Positions 1-7,613 of a DNA stretch of 31,837 bases are shown one piece after another. Origin of the DNA: CAYTLW01 sp964438735 (GTDB taxonomy: Bacteria > Myxococcota_A > UBA9042); contig CAYTLW010000090.1 in NCBI GenBank assembly GCA_964438735.1, positions 1 to 31,837 of the forward strand, given 5' to 3'. Within the stretch, counting starts at the first letter, position 1. The number at the start of each line of letters is the position of its first letter. A program made the position numbers and the translations under genes. The notes under the pieces are model-generated. The model was not told the DNA's origin and ran no database searches. It was given only the letters and a program-made list of their open reading frames with translations.

Positions 1-143
1 CAGCACCTACAGCGGCAAGAACTTCGCCCTGAGCAACAAGCTCTGCGGTTCGGGCTACGTCTCACGTGGCATCGACAGCAACGGCAACACGGTCTGCATC
101 AAGGACAAGGACACCAACAGCACCTACAGCGGCAAGAACTTCG
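1..143 (+). repeat. 117-bp (39-codon) tandem coding repeat
   Basis: Bases 1-26 and 118-143 are identical, and the intervening sequence encodes the rest of a 39-residue unit with matching Cys positions. The array runs off the left edge, so the copy number is unknown. Confidence 0.8.
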
Positions 144-1795
144 TCCTGTCCAATCAGAACTGCGGCGCAGGAAAGGTCCTGCGAGCGGTCAACAGCAGCG
201 GCAAATTCAGCTGCGTGAACATCGCCTATGAAGGCAAGATCGCCGCCGACGACTTCAGCCAGGGCGAGGTGAACAACCTGCGTGCCGCCAAGCTGGACAA
301 CGGCACCACGCCCTGGAAGGACGGCAACCAGCACAACCATCGCTACAACGTCAACGACGCCTGGCTGCGCGACTACAGCGACAACGAGCACGTCAAGCTG
401 TACGGCAACAGCCGCACCATGGTCTTCCGCACCGACGGCACGACCGGCTACAGCAACAACGGCGGCTATCCCTTCATCTGGCTCTACAAGGGCGATAGCA
501 GCGGCTACCGCAAGATGATGCTCAACACCTCCGGGCAGTTGTGGACCAGCAACTACGGCTGGCTGCACGACAAGTTCCAGGCCAAGGGCAGCTACGCGGT
601 GGCCAACAAGTCCTGCCCGAGCGGCCAGGTACAGCGTGGTGTCCTGAGCAACGGTCAGCCGAACTGCTTCAGCGGCAACTTCAACATGCAGAACAGCCGC
701 ATCTACAACCTGGGCAACCCCTCCAGCAGCAAGGATGCGGCCAACAAGGCCTACGTCGACTCCGCCGTGCTGACCGCGCCAGCGGTACAGAACACGGGCC
801 GCGACTTCTTCGGCGTCATCGTCTACCGCAGCGGCCGCAGCTGCCCGACCGGCTGGACCACCGACTATGTCAGCACGGTCCGTGGACCCAACCAGTGGAC
901 CTACATCAACATCAACGAGCGGGGCATGACCATGGGCGGCATGAACAGCCCCAGCTACGGCCATGAGCAGATCTACGCCGGCTTCCACAAGAACAACGGT
1001 CCGTATCGCGTCTGCACCAGGCGCTTCCACTCCTCCAGCGGCAAACCCCACGTCTCGGCCATGTTCCGCAAGGGCAGCGGCTGCCCGACGGGATATATCG
1101 ACGTGCCATCTGCCTACACCCGGGGCAACAACAACTGGTCGCATACCATGGCCAACGATTCCGGCTTCTTCTTCGGCTACATCGACACCTGGTCCATCGA
1201 TTCGCACTCCCACGGTGACTACGGCGGATACGTGCGTCGGCACTATCACACCTCCCACGTCGATCGCGCCTGCATCAAGGTCATGGGTGTGGACAGCGAT
1301 TCGGGCACCAAGAACGGCGTCTTCCCAGTCTTCACCGGCGTCAAGAGCACCGGCGCCTGCCCCAAGGGCTGGTCGGTGCGCACCACGTCGAGCACCAACG
1401 GCAGCAACGGCTACTTCTACTTCCAGGGCACCCGCGCGGCCACGTTCTGGGGCGGTTATGGAGACTGGACCCACGGCAACGCACACCAGCAGGTGCACTT
1501 CCACTACACCCACGTGCCCTACGTCTGCCACAAGTACTTCGTGCAGACCTCCAAGCCGACGGTGGAGATCCGAACACCACATACAGGCGGCTGTCCGGGC
1601 GGCTTCACCACCTTCTCCGCCAGCCAACTCAAGGGCTGGAATAACAACGGCTATATCCAGCTGGCGGCGAACACGTTGTACATGGGCGGCCTCTACGGCT
1701 GGGCGCGCTACGACCTGGCCGGCGGCTTCATCGCCCACAACTTCACCGGCGAGGTCAGCAACAAGGTCTGCCTGCGCGTGAACAACGTGAAGTAG
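2..1795 (+). CDS. Phage-tail-fibre-like repetitive Cys-rich protein (5' end outside window)
   Basis: The frame is open from the left edge, so the N-terminus is missing; 597 codons are visible. Two 39-residue repeats open the fragment (YSGKNF, LSN, then two Cys), and a third diverged copy lies near residues 200-226. Residues 237-256 carry LGNPSSSKDAANKAYVDSAV, a motif typical of tail-fibre and tail-collar proteins of phages and phage-derived machines. Four tandem domains of about 80-90 residues follow, starting near residues 269, 348, 439 and 518. Each has a CPxG Cys early and a V/A-C Cys at its end, suggesting one disulfide per domain. Aromatic, Gly and Asn residues are abundant, as in beta-rich surface fibres. 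No phage structural genes accompany it here, so it is more likely an exported surface or adhesive fibre than part of a prophage, but this is inference. A GTG at 215 is only an internal codon. Confidence 0.75.
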   Translation, partial: STYSGKNFALSNKLCGSGYVSRGIDSNGNTVCIKDKDTNSTYSGKNFVLSNQNCGAGKVLRAVNSSGKFSCVNIAYEGKIAADDFSQGEVNNLRAAKLDNGTTPWKDGNQHNHRYNVNDAWLRDYSDNEHVKLYGNSRTMVFRTDGTTGYSNNGGYPFIWLYKGDSSGYRKMMLNTSGQLWTSNYGWLHDKFQAKGSYAVANKSCPSGQVQRGVLSNGQPNCFSGNFNMQNSRIYNLGNPSSSKDAANKAYVDSAVLTAPAVQNTGRDFFGVIVYRSGRSCPTGWTTDYVSTVRGPNQWTYININERGMTMGGMNSPSYGHEQIYAGFHKNNGPYRVCTRRFHSSSGKPHVSAMFRKGSGCPTGYIDVPSAYTRGNNNWSHTMANDSGFFFGYIDTWSIDSHSHGDYGGYVRRHYHTSHVDRACIKVMGVDSDSGTKNGVFPVFTGVKSTGACPKGWSVRTTSSTNGSNGYFYFQGTRAATFWGGYGDWTHGNAHQQVHFHYTHVPYVCHKYFVQTSKPTVEIRTPHTGGCPGGFTTFSASQLKGWNNNGYIQLAANTLYMGGLYGWARYDLAGGFIAHNFTGEVSNKVCLRVNNVK

Positions 1796-1852
1796 CGGGG
1801 GAGACACAGGCCTCCGGATCCTCTATACACGGCGCTGCGTGCGGAGGTGCGT

Positions 1853-2722
1853 ATGCGCGATCCACGGCGCCGCTGGCCCGTCACCCTGCTGTTGAGCGCC
1901 GGCCTGCTGGTCGGTGGTGCGGCGTGTGATGGCGGCTCGGAGACGCCAGATGCGGGCGCGGATTCGGTTGCGGATTCAGGCACCGACTCGGTCACAGACA
2001 CGGACACAGACACGGACACAGACACGGACACAGACTCGGTCACGGACGCCGGCACGGACGCGGGCACAGACCCGGACACGGCCGCCGCCCCCGACACCGC
2101 AACTGCCGGCCCGAAGAAGACTGCGTGGGGCCCCATCAGCGGCGCCTGCAACACCATCGCGGCCGAGGTGGACAATGCAGCACCCAGCCTGCTGCTCAAT
2201 ACCTGGCAGATTGACGAGGAATTCGACAAGAAGCTGCTCGCGCCCGGCCCGCTGAAGCGCTACGAGGGCCCCAACGCGGGCGGCAGTTCGATCTGTTCAG
2301 AGGTCTTCAGCATGCAGCTGCTGGCCGAGTGCGCCGGCGCCAAGGTGTTCAAGACCGAGACCGAGATCCGATACCGCAAGAAGGGCTCCATCACCGACTG
2401 GGAAGCCATGATCGACGGCAAGAAGGTCGGCGTATCGGTCACCCGGGCCTACAAGGGGCCGATGAACATGCAGTATACCGCCCAGGATGCGGACACCCTG
2501 CTCAAGAAGAAGCTGGCCGGTATCAACGAAAGCACGCAGAACGTGCGGCCGGCCGACAAATGGGTCAAGCAGGTGCTGCATGTGTGGACCGTGCAGCCGA
2601 CCTGGGTGCCGCTACTCGAGGACGCCTGGAAGGCACTGGACGCCAAGCTGAAGGCAGATACCGTGGTGTTGATCACGGTGGAGAAGAACAGCGAATTCGT
2701 GGTCGCCGACACCTGCGATTGA
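1853..2722 (+). CDS. Lipoprotein with Thr-Asp linker and an unrecognised globular domain
   Basis: 289 aa. The ATG at 1853 is chosen over an in-frame GTG at 1847 because GGAGG at 1843-1847 sits five bases before it. A basic start and hydrophobic stretch end in GGAAC with the lipobox Cys at residue 25. An Asp/Thr/Ala linker with (TD)n runs to about residue 85. The remaining 200 residues look like one conserved domain. They contain an SEVFSMQLLAE helix, a block with ITDWE then VGVSVTRAYK, a helix with LLKKKLAGINESTQNV, a QVLHVW strand and a final VVLITVE strand. The alternating strand and helix pattern around an invariant-looking Asp recalls the PD-(D/E)XK nuclease fold, but the usual ExK is replaced by SVT. 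I cannot name the family. It lies 32 bp upstream of the FKBP gene on the same strand and may be co-transcribed. Confidence 0.85.
   Translation: MRDPRRRWPVTLLLSAGLLVGGAACDGGSETPDAGADSVADSGTDSVTDTDTDTDTDTDTDSVTDAGTDAGTDPDTAAAPDTATAGPKKTAWGPISGACNTIAAEVDNAAPSLLLNTWQIDEEFDKKLLAPGPLKRYEGPNAGGSSICSEVFSMQLLAECAGAKVFKTETEIRYRKKGSITDWEAMIDGKKVGVSVTRAYKGPMNMQYTAQDADTLLKKKLAGINESTQNVRPADKWVKQVLHVWTVQPTWVPLLEDAWKALDAKLKADTVVLITVEKNSEFVVADTCD
1994..2035 (+). repeat. 12-bp tandem repeat (ACAGACACGGAC), 3.5 copies, encoding Thr-Asp
   Basis: Three perfect copies plus a half copy encode the (TD)n linker just after the lipobox. Alternation of ACA and ACG Thr codons shows that the expanding unit was 12 bp, not 6 bp. 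Confidence 0.9.
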
Positions 2723-2754
2723 GCAGGCCCAACACGGTGGCCGGAGGTAGAGAG

Positions 2755-3252
2755 ATGAAGATCGCCAAGGATCGCGTGGTGGCGCTGGCCTACACGCTCA
2801 AGCTCGACGACGGCGAGGTCGCCGACGAGTCCGAACCGGATGAGCCGCTGCACTACCTGCATGGGCATAACAACATCGTCGACGGATTGGAGACGGCCCT
2901 GGTCGACCACGTCAAGGGCGACGAACTCGACGTCGTGATCGCTCCCGAGGACGCCTGCGGCACCCACAATCCGGAGCTCGACCTGGCCATCCCGCTGGAG
3001 GCCTTCCCCGAGGAGATGCGTCCCATGCTGCAGCAGGGCACGGTCTTCGTCGCTGATCATCCCGAAGATGAGCAGGTCGAGGTGGCCTACACGGTCATGG
3101 AGGTGCTCGAGGATCGCGTGCTGGCGACGGGCAACCATCCGCTGGCTGACGAGACGTTGCACTTCCATGTGCAGGTGGTCGACGTGAGGGAGGCCAGCGA
3201 GGAAGAGCTCGCGCACGGCCATCCGCACGGCCCCGGTGGCCACCACCATTGA
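2755..3252 (+). CDS. slyD: SlyD-type FKBP peptidyl-prolyl cis-trans isomerase
   Basis: 165 aa. Start ATG with GGAGG seven bases upstream. The sequence follows the SlyD plan. A split FKBP domain (about residues 1-70 and 125-150) includes the GDELDVVIAPEDACG stretch, where typical SlyD has a G(D/E)...V.P..AYG motif. An insert-in-flap chaperone domain lies between the two halves. The C-terminal tail is His-rich (HGHPHGPGGHHH), as in metal-binding SlyD proteins. The family accelerates prolyl isomerisation, acts as a holdase in the cytoplasm, and in enterobacteria delivers nickel to hydrogenase; nickel use here is only suggested by the six tail histidines. No signal peptide. The gene sits between a lipoprotein gene and the cyclase gene on the same strand. 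Confidence 0.93.
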   Translation: MKIAKDRVVALAYTLKLDDGEVADESEPDEPLHYLHGHNNIVDGLETALVDHVKGDELDVVIAPEDACGTHNPELDLAIPLEAFPEEMRPMLQQGTVFVADHPEDEQVEVAYTVMEVLEDRVLATGNHPLADETLHFHVQVVDVREASEEELAHGHPHGPGGHHH

Positions 3253-3340
3253 CGAGAGACGGCGGCGCCTCCCGGGCACACGCCCCGTTCTGCCGGCTTC
3301 CCCTTGCCGCGATTCGGGTGGCGCAGTACCTTTTGCGTCC

Positions 3341-5416
3341 ATGATGTTGCGCCGTCGCCATTGCGTGCTGCCGACTGCCTGGTTCCTCACCCTGTCGATC
3401 TGTGTCGGACTGGCCTCAGTCAGCCTGGCGGAACCCCCGCCCGCTCCGACGCCCGCGGCCGTCAGCCCCGCCAACGCCGTCACGGACCACGCCGACGCCG
3501 GCTTGACGATCCGTATCCTGCGACTCAAAGACGACTTTCAGGACAACCAGTTCCTGGCCCTGACGCTGGCCGTTGTGTTGGTTCTGTTGGTGGTGCTCTT
3601 CGCCTTCCGCTCCCAGGTGCGCGACCTGGTGCGCCGGGAGGTGCGGTTCGTGCGCAAGCAGGAGAGCCAGCTGCTGGAGGTGACCGCGGCCATCTCGCGG
3701 GAGATCCAACTGCAACCGCTGCTGCAGCGCATCATGGAAACGGTCACCGACATCCTGGAGGCCGATCGCAGCACCTTGTTCCTGTACGATCCCCGCACCG
3801 GCGAGCTCTATACGAACATCGCCCAGGGGCTCGATATCACGGAGATCCGCATCCCCTCACATGTCGGCATCGCCGGCAGCGTGTTCACCAGCGGGCAGAC
3901 CATCAACATCGCCAACGCCTACCAGGACAAGCGCTTCAACAAGGAGATCGATCGCAAGACCGGCTACAAGACCGACACCATCCTGTGCATGCGCATCGCC
4001 AACAAGTCTGGCAACGCCATCGGCGTGGTGCAGGTGCTCAACAAGCAGGGTGGCCCCTTCACCGAACTCGACGTCAAGCGCCTGAGCGCGTTTTCGGCCC
4101 AGGCGGCCATCGCCATCGAGAACGCCAAGCTTTTCGAGGAGGTCATCCGGGTCAAGAACTACAACGAAGCCATCCTTGCCAGCATGAACACGGCGGTGCT
4201 GACGTTCAACGTCGAAGGCGCCATCGTCAAAGTCAACGATGCGGCCCTGCGCCTGTTCGACCATGTCGAGGAGCCCGAACGGCTGGTCGGCAGCACGGCG
4301 GCGCGCTACTTCACGGGCGCCGACGAGTGGGTCGCCGAGGCGGTCGCGCGGGGCTTGGAGAGCGGAGAGCACGAAGACGCGGTCGACGTCGCGTTGCACC
4401 GCGAGGATGCGGTCGATGGATCGGGTGGCGTGCGCAAGCGGGCATCCCTTTCGGTGAACATGAGCCTGCTGCCGCTCAACGATCCGTCCGGCGCGCGTAT
4501 CGGGCTCCTGATGATGGTCGATGACGTCACCGTGGAGAAGCGGCTCAAGACCACGGTGGCCCGCTACATGCCCAAGGAGATCGCCGACCGTCTCTTCGCC
4601 GGCGGCGAGGCCGTGCTGGGCGGCACGGTGGGCAAAGCGACCATCCTGTTTTCGGATATTCGCAACTTCACAGCCTTCTCAGAGCGCTGCGGCCCGCAGG
4701 AGACCGTGGCCATGCTCAACGGCTACTTCACCGTCATGGCCAACCTGGTGATGTCCGGTGGTGGCATCCTGGACAAGTACATCGGCGACGCCATCCTGGC
4801 GGTCTACGGCCCTCCCTTCGCGCAAGCCACCGACGCCGACAACGCCCTCAACACGGCCATCGGCATGTGGTCTTCGTTGCGCACTTTCAACAGCAAACGC
4901 GCCGCCGACGGCAAGGAGACGCTGTCCATAGGCATCGGAATCAATACGGGCGAGGTGGTATCGGGCAACATCGGCAGCGACAAGCGCATGGACTACACCG
5001 TCATCGGTGACGGCGTGAACCTGGCGGCCCGCCTCGAGGGGGCGACCAAGGCCTACCACGCGCGCATCTTGCTGAGCGAATTCACCCGCGCCGAGCTGCA
5101 GGGTGAGTACGTGCTGCGCGAGGTCGACAAGATCCGGGTCAAGGGCAAGGAGCAGCCGGTCACCGTCTACGAGGCCATGGACGCCTATGGCGAGGGCGAG
5201 TTCCCCAACATGGATGTCGCGCTGGCTGAGTGGGACAGAGCCGTCACCGCGTATGCCGACCGCCGTTGGAAGGATGCGCGGGTCGCCTTCGAGGCCTGCC
5301 TGGCCGCCAACCCGGGCGATGGACTGGCCGTGCTCTACGCCAATCGCTGCAACTTCTTCCTGGACTCACCGCCGCCCGACGAGTGGGATGGCGTGTGGCA
5401 CCTGACTCAGAAGTAG
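3341..5416 (+). CDS. Membrane class III adenylate cyclase with GAF and PAS domains
   Basis: 691 aa from the ATG at 3341. That start gives a signal-like N-terminus (residues 1-30); upstream in-frame starts would overlap slyD. A short extracytoplasmic stretch and a membrane helix (about 71-89) lead to a charged linker, a GAF domain (about 124-267), a PAS-like domain (about 270-400) and a class III cyclase domain (about 425-610). Catalytic residues are present: metal-binding Asp439 (FSDIRNF) and Asp483 (YIGDA), and transition-state Asn560 and Arg564 (GVNLAAR). Lys479 and Thr553 occupy the base-recognition positions, the Lys/Thr pair seen in bacterial adenylate rather than guanylate cyclases. The C-terminal 60 residues form a TPR-like helical tail with a PPP..WDGV motif found behind many such cyclases. 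It probably makes cAMP from ATP in response to a GAF or PAS ligand, or an envelope signal; the ligand is unknown. Confidence 0.93.
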   Translation: MMLRRRHCVLPTAWFLTLSICVGLASVSLAEPPPAPTPAAVSPANAVTDHADAGLTIRILRLKDDFQDNQFLALTLAVVLVLLVVLFAFRSQVRDLVRREVRFVRKQESQLLEVTAAISREIQLQPLLQRIMETVTDILEADRSTLFLYDPRTGELYTNIAQGLDITEIRIPSHVGIAGSVFTSGQTINIANAYQDKRFNKEIDRKTGYKTDTILCMRIANKSGNAIGVVQVLNKQGGPFTELDVKRLSAFSAQAAIAIENAKLFEEVIRVKNYNEAILASMNTAVLTFNVEGAIVKVNDAALRLFDHVEEPERLVGSTAARYFTGADEWVAEAVARGLESGEHEDAVDVALHREDAVDGSGGVRKRASLSVNMSLLPLNDPSGARIGLLMMVDDVTVEKRLKTTVARYMPKEIADRLFAGGEAVLGGTVGKATILFSDIRNFTAFSERCGPQETVAMLNGYFTVMANLVMSGGGILDKYIGDAILAVYGPPFAQATDADNALNTAIGMWSSLRTFNSKRAADGKETLSIGIGINTGEVVSGNIGSDKRMDYTVIGDGVNLAARLEGATKAYHARILLSEFTRAELQGEYVLREVDKIRVKGKEQPVTVYEAMDAYGEGEFPNMDVALAEWDRAVTAYADRRWKDARVAFEACLAANPGDGLAVLYANRCNFFLDSPPPDEWDGVWHLTQK

Positions 5417-5428
5417 CCGAGTCGCACT

Positions 5429-5548
5429 GCAAAATAGACGGCAAAATAGACGGCACCCCAATGTTAAAACAATGTTAAAAAGCGCGAACTGCGCCACAAA
5501 CGCCGGGGTTGATGCCTTGATGTCTGCTGATTGATGCCTTGATGTCTG
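5429..5548. repeat. Three adjacent two-copy tandem duplications in the convergent intergenic region
   Basis: The 136-bp gap between the cyclase and GGDEF genes contains GCAAAATAGACG twice (5429-5440, 5441-5452), AATGTTAAAA twice with an 11-bp period (5460-5480), and an 18-bp unit TTGATGCCTTGATGTCTG twice with a 22-bp period (5509-5526, 5531-5548). The region is AT-richer than its surroundings. No clear terminator hairpin with a T-run is visible. Confidence 0.85.
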
Positions 5549-5552
5549 AGAC

Positions 5553-6479
5553 TCAGGCTTGGGCGCCGGAGGCCTGCAACAAATCTTCGGCGTCGACGCT
5601 GGCCGCATGCACCGAATTGGCGCCTTCGCCCTTGGCCACGTGCAGGACCCTTACGGCCTCGACCAGCAATTGCTCGACGGTGCTGGCCTGATCGGGCTGC
5701 AGGGTGGCCACCGCGACGGTCACGGTCAACAACTCAGGTTGCCCGTTTTCCAAGGTCTTGGCGGCCACACGCTCGACCGTGGCGCGAATGGTCTCGCCGA
5801 TATTGGCAGCGCCCGCCGCCTCGGTCTCGCCCAACAACACGCAGAAGACGTCGCCGTGGAATCGCCCGACCAGATCCGTGGGCCGGCGGCAGCAGGACTC
5901 GATGGCTCGGGCGGCCTGCTTGAGGTAGAGGTCGCCGGCCATGTTGCCGCGGGCGCCGTTGTAGGCGGACATGCCGTCGATGCTGCACAGGGTCAACGAC
6001 AGCGGCTTGCCCGTGCGTGCCGAGCGACGCAGTTCCCGCTCGAGGGCCCCGTCGAAGTGTTGACGATTGACCACGCCGGTCAGTCCGTCCTGGGCCAGGT
6101 GTCGCTCCAGGCTGTTGCGAGCCTCGCGTAGCTGCTGGGTGGTCTGCCGCAGCTCCAGCTGCAGGTTGCGACGATGCTCCACCTCTTCGCGCAGGGCGGC
6201 ATCGCGCCGGCCAACATGCCAGCCCATCCGGCCGGCGAGGAGCGCCAGCAACGCGACCACAGCCCAGACCAGGCTGCTGGAGGGCCCCAACGGGAGTTCC
6301 GCCACGCCAGCGTCGGTCACGAACCGCGTCTGGCTGCCGTAGACAGCGGCGGTCTCGACGATCTGGATGAAGAATGCGCCCAACAGCAACGCGGCCAGGA
6401 AGCTGGCGACGCCGAAAACCCAGCCCCGGCGATTTCCGGTGGCAACTTCGTCGATTGCGTTGGCGAGGGGATCGCTCAT
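5553..6479 (-). CDS. Membrane protein with degenerate GGDEF domain
   Basis: 308 aa. Two membrane helices (about 20-40 and 68-84) flank a short periplasmic loop. A basic coiled-coil linker (about 90-130) then leads to a GGDEF-type domain (about 131-290) that begins with the usual QDGLTGVVNRQHF segment. The active-site loop, normally GG(D/E)EF, reads HGDVF at residues 208-212. The first Gly is His and the catalytic acidic residue is Val. The nucleotide-binding stretch also deviates, with GNMAGD where the family has GH.AGD. Diguanylate cyclase activity is therefore unlikely; a role as nucleotide sensor, dimerisation module or scaffold is more plausible. It is the last gene of a four-gene minus-strand run, 65 bp after the epimerase gene. 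The Shine-Dalgarno before this ATG is weak. It converges with the adenylate cyclase gene. Confidence 0.88.
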   Translation of the reverse strand: MSDPLANAIDEVATGNRRGWVFGVASFLAALLLGAFFIQIVETAAVYGSQTRFVTDAGVAELPLGPSSSLVWAVVALLALLAGRMGWHVGRRDAALREEVEHRRNLQLELRQTTQQLREARNSLERHLAQDGLTGVVNRQHFDGALERELRRSARTGKPLSLTLCSIDGMSAYNGARGNMAGDLYLKQAARAIESCCRRPTDLVGRFHGDVFCVLLGETEAAGAANIGETIRATVERVAAKTLENGQPELLTVTVAVATLQPDQASTVEQLLVEAVRVLHVAKGEGANSVHAASVDAEDLLQASGAQA

Positions 6480-6544
6480 TCAGGCGGGCAGGATCCTTGT
6501 CGGGCGCCCGCCGCGTCAAGATGTTGTCACATAATCACACAAAG

Positions 6545-7588
6545 CTACGGGAGGTTGGCCGAATCACTGGCAGAAAGGAACCAGCGGACCGCGGCGTGCA
6601 CCGTCTGCTCCAGCGGCCGCACGGTCATGCCCAGCTCCTGGCGGGAACGGCTGCCGTCAAACCAGAGGTAACGCCCGACCGTGTAGCGGACAGCCCGTTC
6701 GGTCATCATCGGGTTGCGATGGGTCACCCGATCAGCCAGGCGCTCCGATAGCCGACCGGCGGCGATCATGGCGGCCGCCGGCACCCTCAGGCGGGGAGGG
6801 CGACGGCCCGCGGCGCTGGCCACGGCCAATGCGAGGTCGCGATGGGTCACGTCGTGGCCGGCCAGGATGTAGCGACGGCCTGAGCGCCCGCGCTGCCACG
6901 CGAGCAGATGGGCCCGGGCGGCATCGCGTACATCGACGACGTTCAGGCCGCCATCGATCAGCACCGGAAGACGGCCTGTGGCCATATCGCGCACCACCCG
7001 ACCGGTCGGCGTCGGCGCCAGGTCGCCTGGGCCCAGCGGGAAGGCGGGATTGACCACCACCACCTCCAGGTCCGCGTCGCGCTCAGCCAGGGCGGCCAAC
7101 TCGGAGACGTACTTCGAGCGCACGTAATCGTCGGCGATCTCCCACTCGTCAAAACGGGTCTCTTCGTTGGCCTGCAGGCGTCCAGGGCGGGAGCCGACCG
7201 CCGCGATGCTGCTGGTGTGCACGACGCGGCGGATGCCGGCAGCGCGGGCGGCGCGCATCACGTTCTGGGTGCCTCCCACGTTGACCCGGTGGATCTTAGC
7301 CGGCTCAGGCGACCAGAGGGCGTACACAGCGGCCAGGTGAAAGACTGCATCACAGCCCTTCATCCACTCGTCGAGTCCGTCACCGGAGGCGATATTGCCG
7401 TGCACGCGGCGCAGTTCGAATGGCGCCAGCGCAGGGGCGGCATCGCCGGGCAGGATCAGCGCCGAGACCGCCACCCCCTGGTCGAGCAGATGCTGGACCA
7501 GGTGCGCACCGATGAATCCAGACGCCCCGCTCACCGCCGCGCACTTCGGAAGGGGCAGAGACTCGGCCTCGGGCTGCGACGTGCTCAT
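6545..7588 (-). CDS. HpnA-like NAD(P)-dependent sugar epimerase / reductase (extended SDR)
   Basis: 347 aa. Start ATG with AGGAGG seven bases upstream. The Rossmann motif GASGFIG lies at residues 21-27 and the catalytic YxxxK is Tyr155/Lys159. Several blocks match the hopanoid-associated HpnA subgroup of extended short-chain dehydrogenases: HLAAVYALW, NVGGTQNVMRAA, NPAFPLGPGD, PTPTGRVVRDMATG, GLNVVDVRDAARAHLLA and RYILAGHD. HpnA-like and dihydroflavonol-reductase-like proteins share this fold, so substrate is uncertain; a nucleotide sugar or a lipid-linked carbonyl is likely. No squalene-hopene cyclase or other hopanoid gene is present in the window. Cytoplasmic. It lies 25 bp downstream of the zincin lipoprotein gene and is probably co-transcribed with it. 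Confidence 0.88.
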   Translation of the reverse strand: MSTSQPEAESLPLPKCAAVSGASGFIGAHLVQHLLDQGVAVSALILPGDAAPALAPFELRRVHGNIASGDGLDEWMKGCDAVFHLAAVYALWSPEPAKIHRVNVGGTQNVMRAARAAGIRRVVHTSSIAAVGSRPGRLQANEETRFDEWEIADDYVRSKYVSELAALAERDADLEVVVVNPAFPLGPGDLAPTPTGRVVRDMATGRLPVLIDGGLNVVDVRDAARAHLLAWQRGRSGRRYILAGHDVTHRDLALAVASAAGRRPPRLRVPAAAMIAAGRLSERLADRVTHRNPMMTERAVRYTVGRYLWFDGSRSRQELGMTVRPLEQTVHAAVRWFLSASDSANLP

Positions 7589-7613
7589 GGCACCCCCTCC
7601 TGTACCCGAGCCA

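Noticed and set aside
1..143. Repeats considered as a CRISPR array
   Set aside because: The period is a whole number of codons, the repeat is translated with conserved Cys, and the spacers are homologous to each other.
1..1795. Remnant of a prophage
   Set aside because: No integrase, capsid, portal, terminase or lysis gene lies in the following 30 kb; the 5' side cannot be seen.
62..1807. Long open frame opposite the tail-fibre-like gene
   Set aside because: It has no ribosome site, starts outside any promoter-like gap and is made of the Val/Ala/Asp-rich sequence expected from the antisense of GC-rich codons. The plus strand has motifs and paired Cys repeats.
5553..6479. Active diguanylate cyclase
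   Set aside because: The catalytic loop reads HGDVF and the nucleotide-binding segment is altered.
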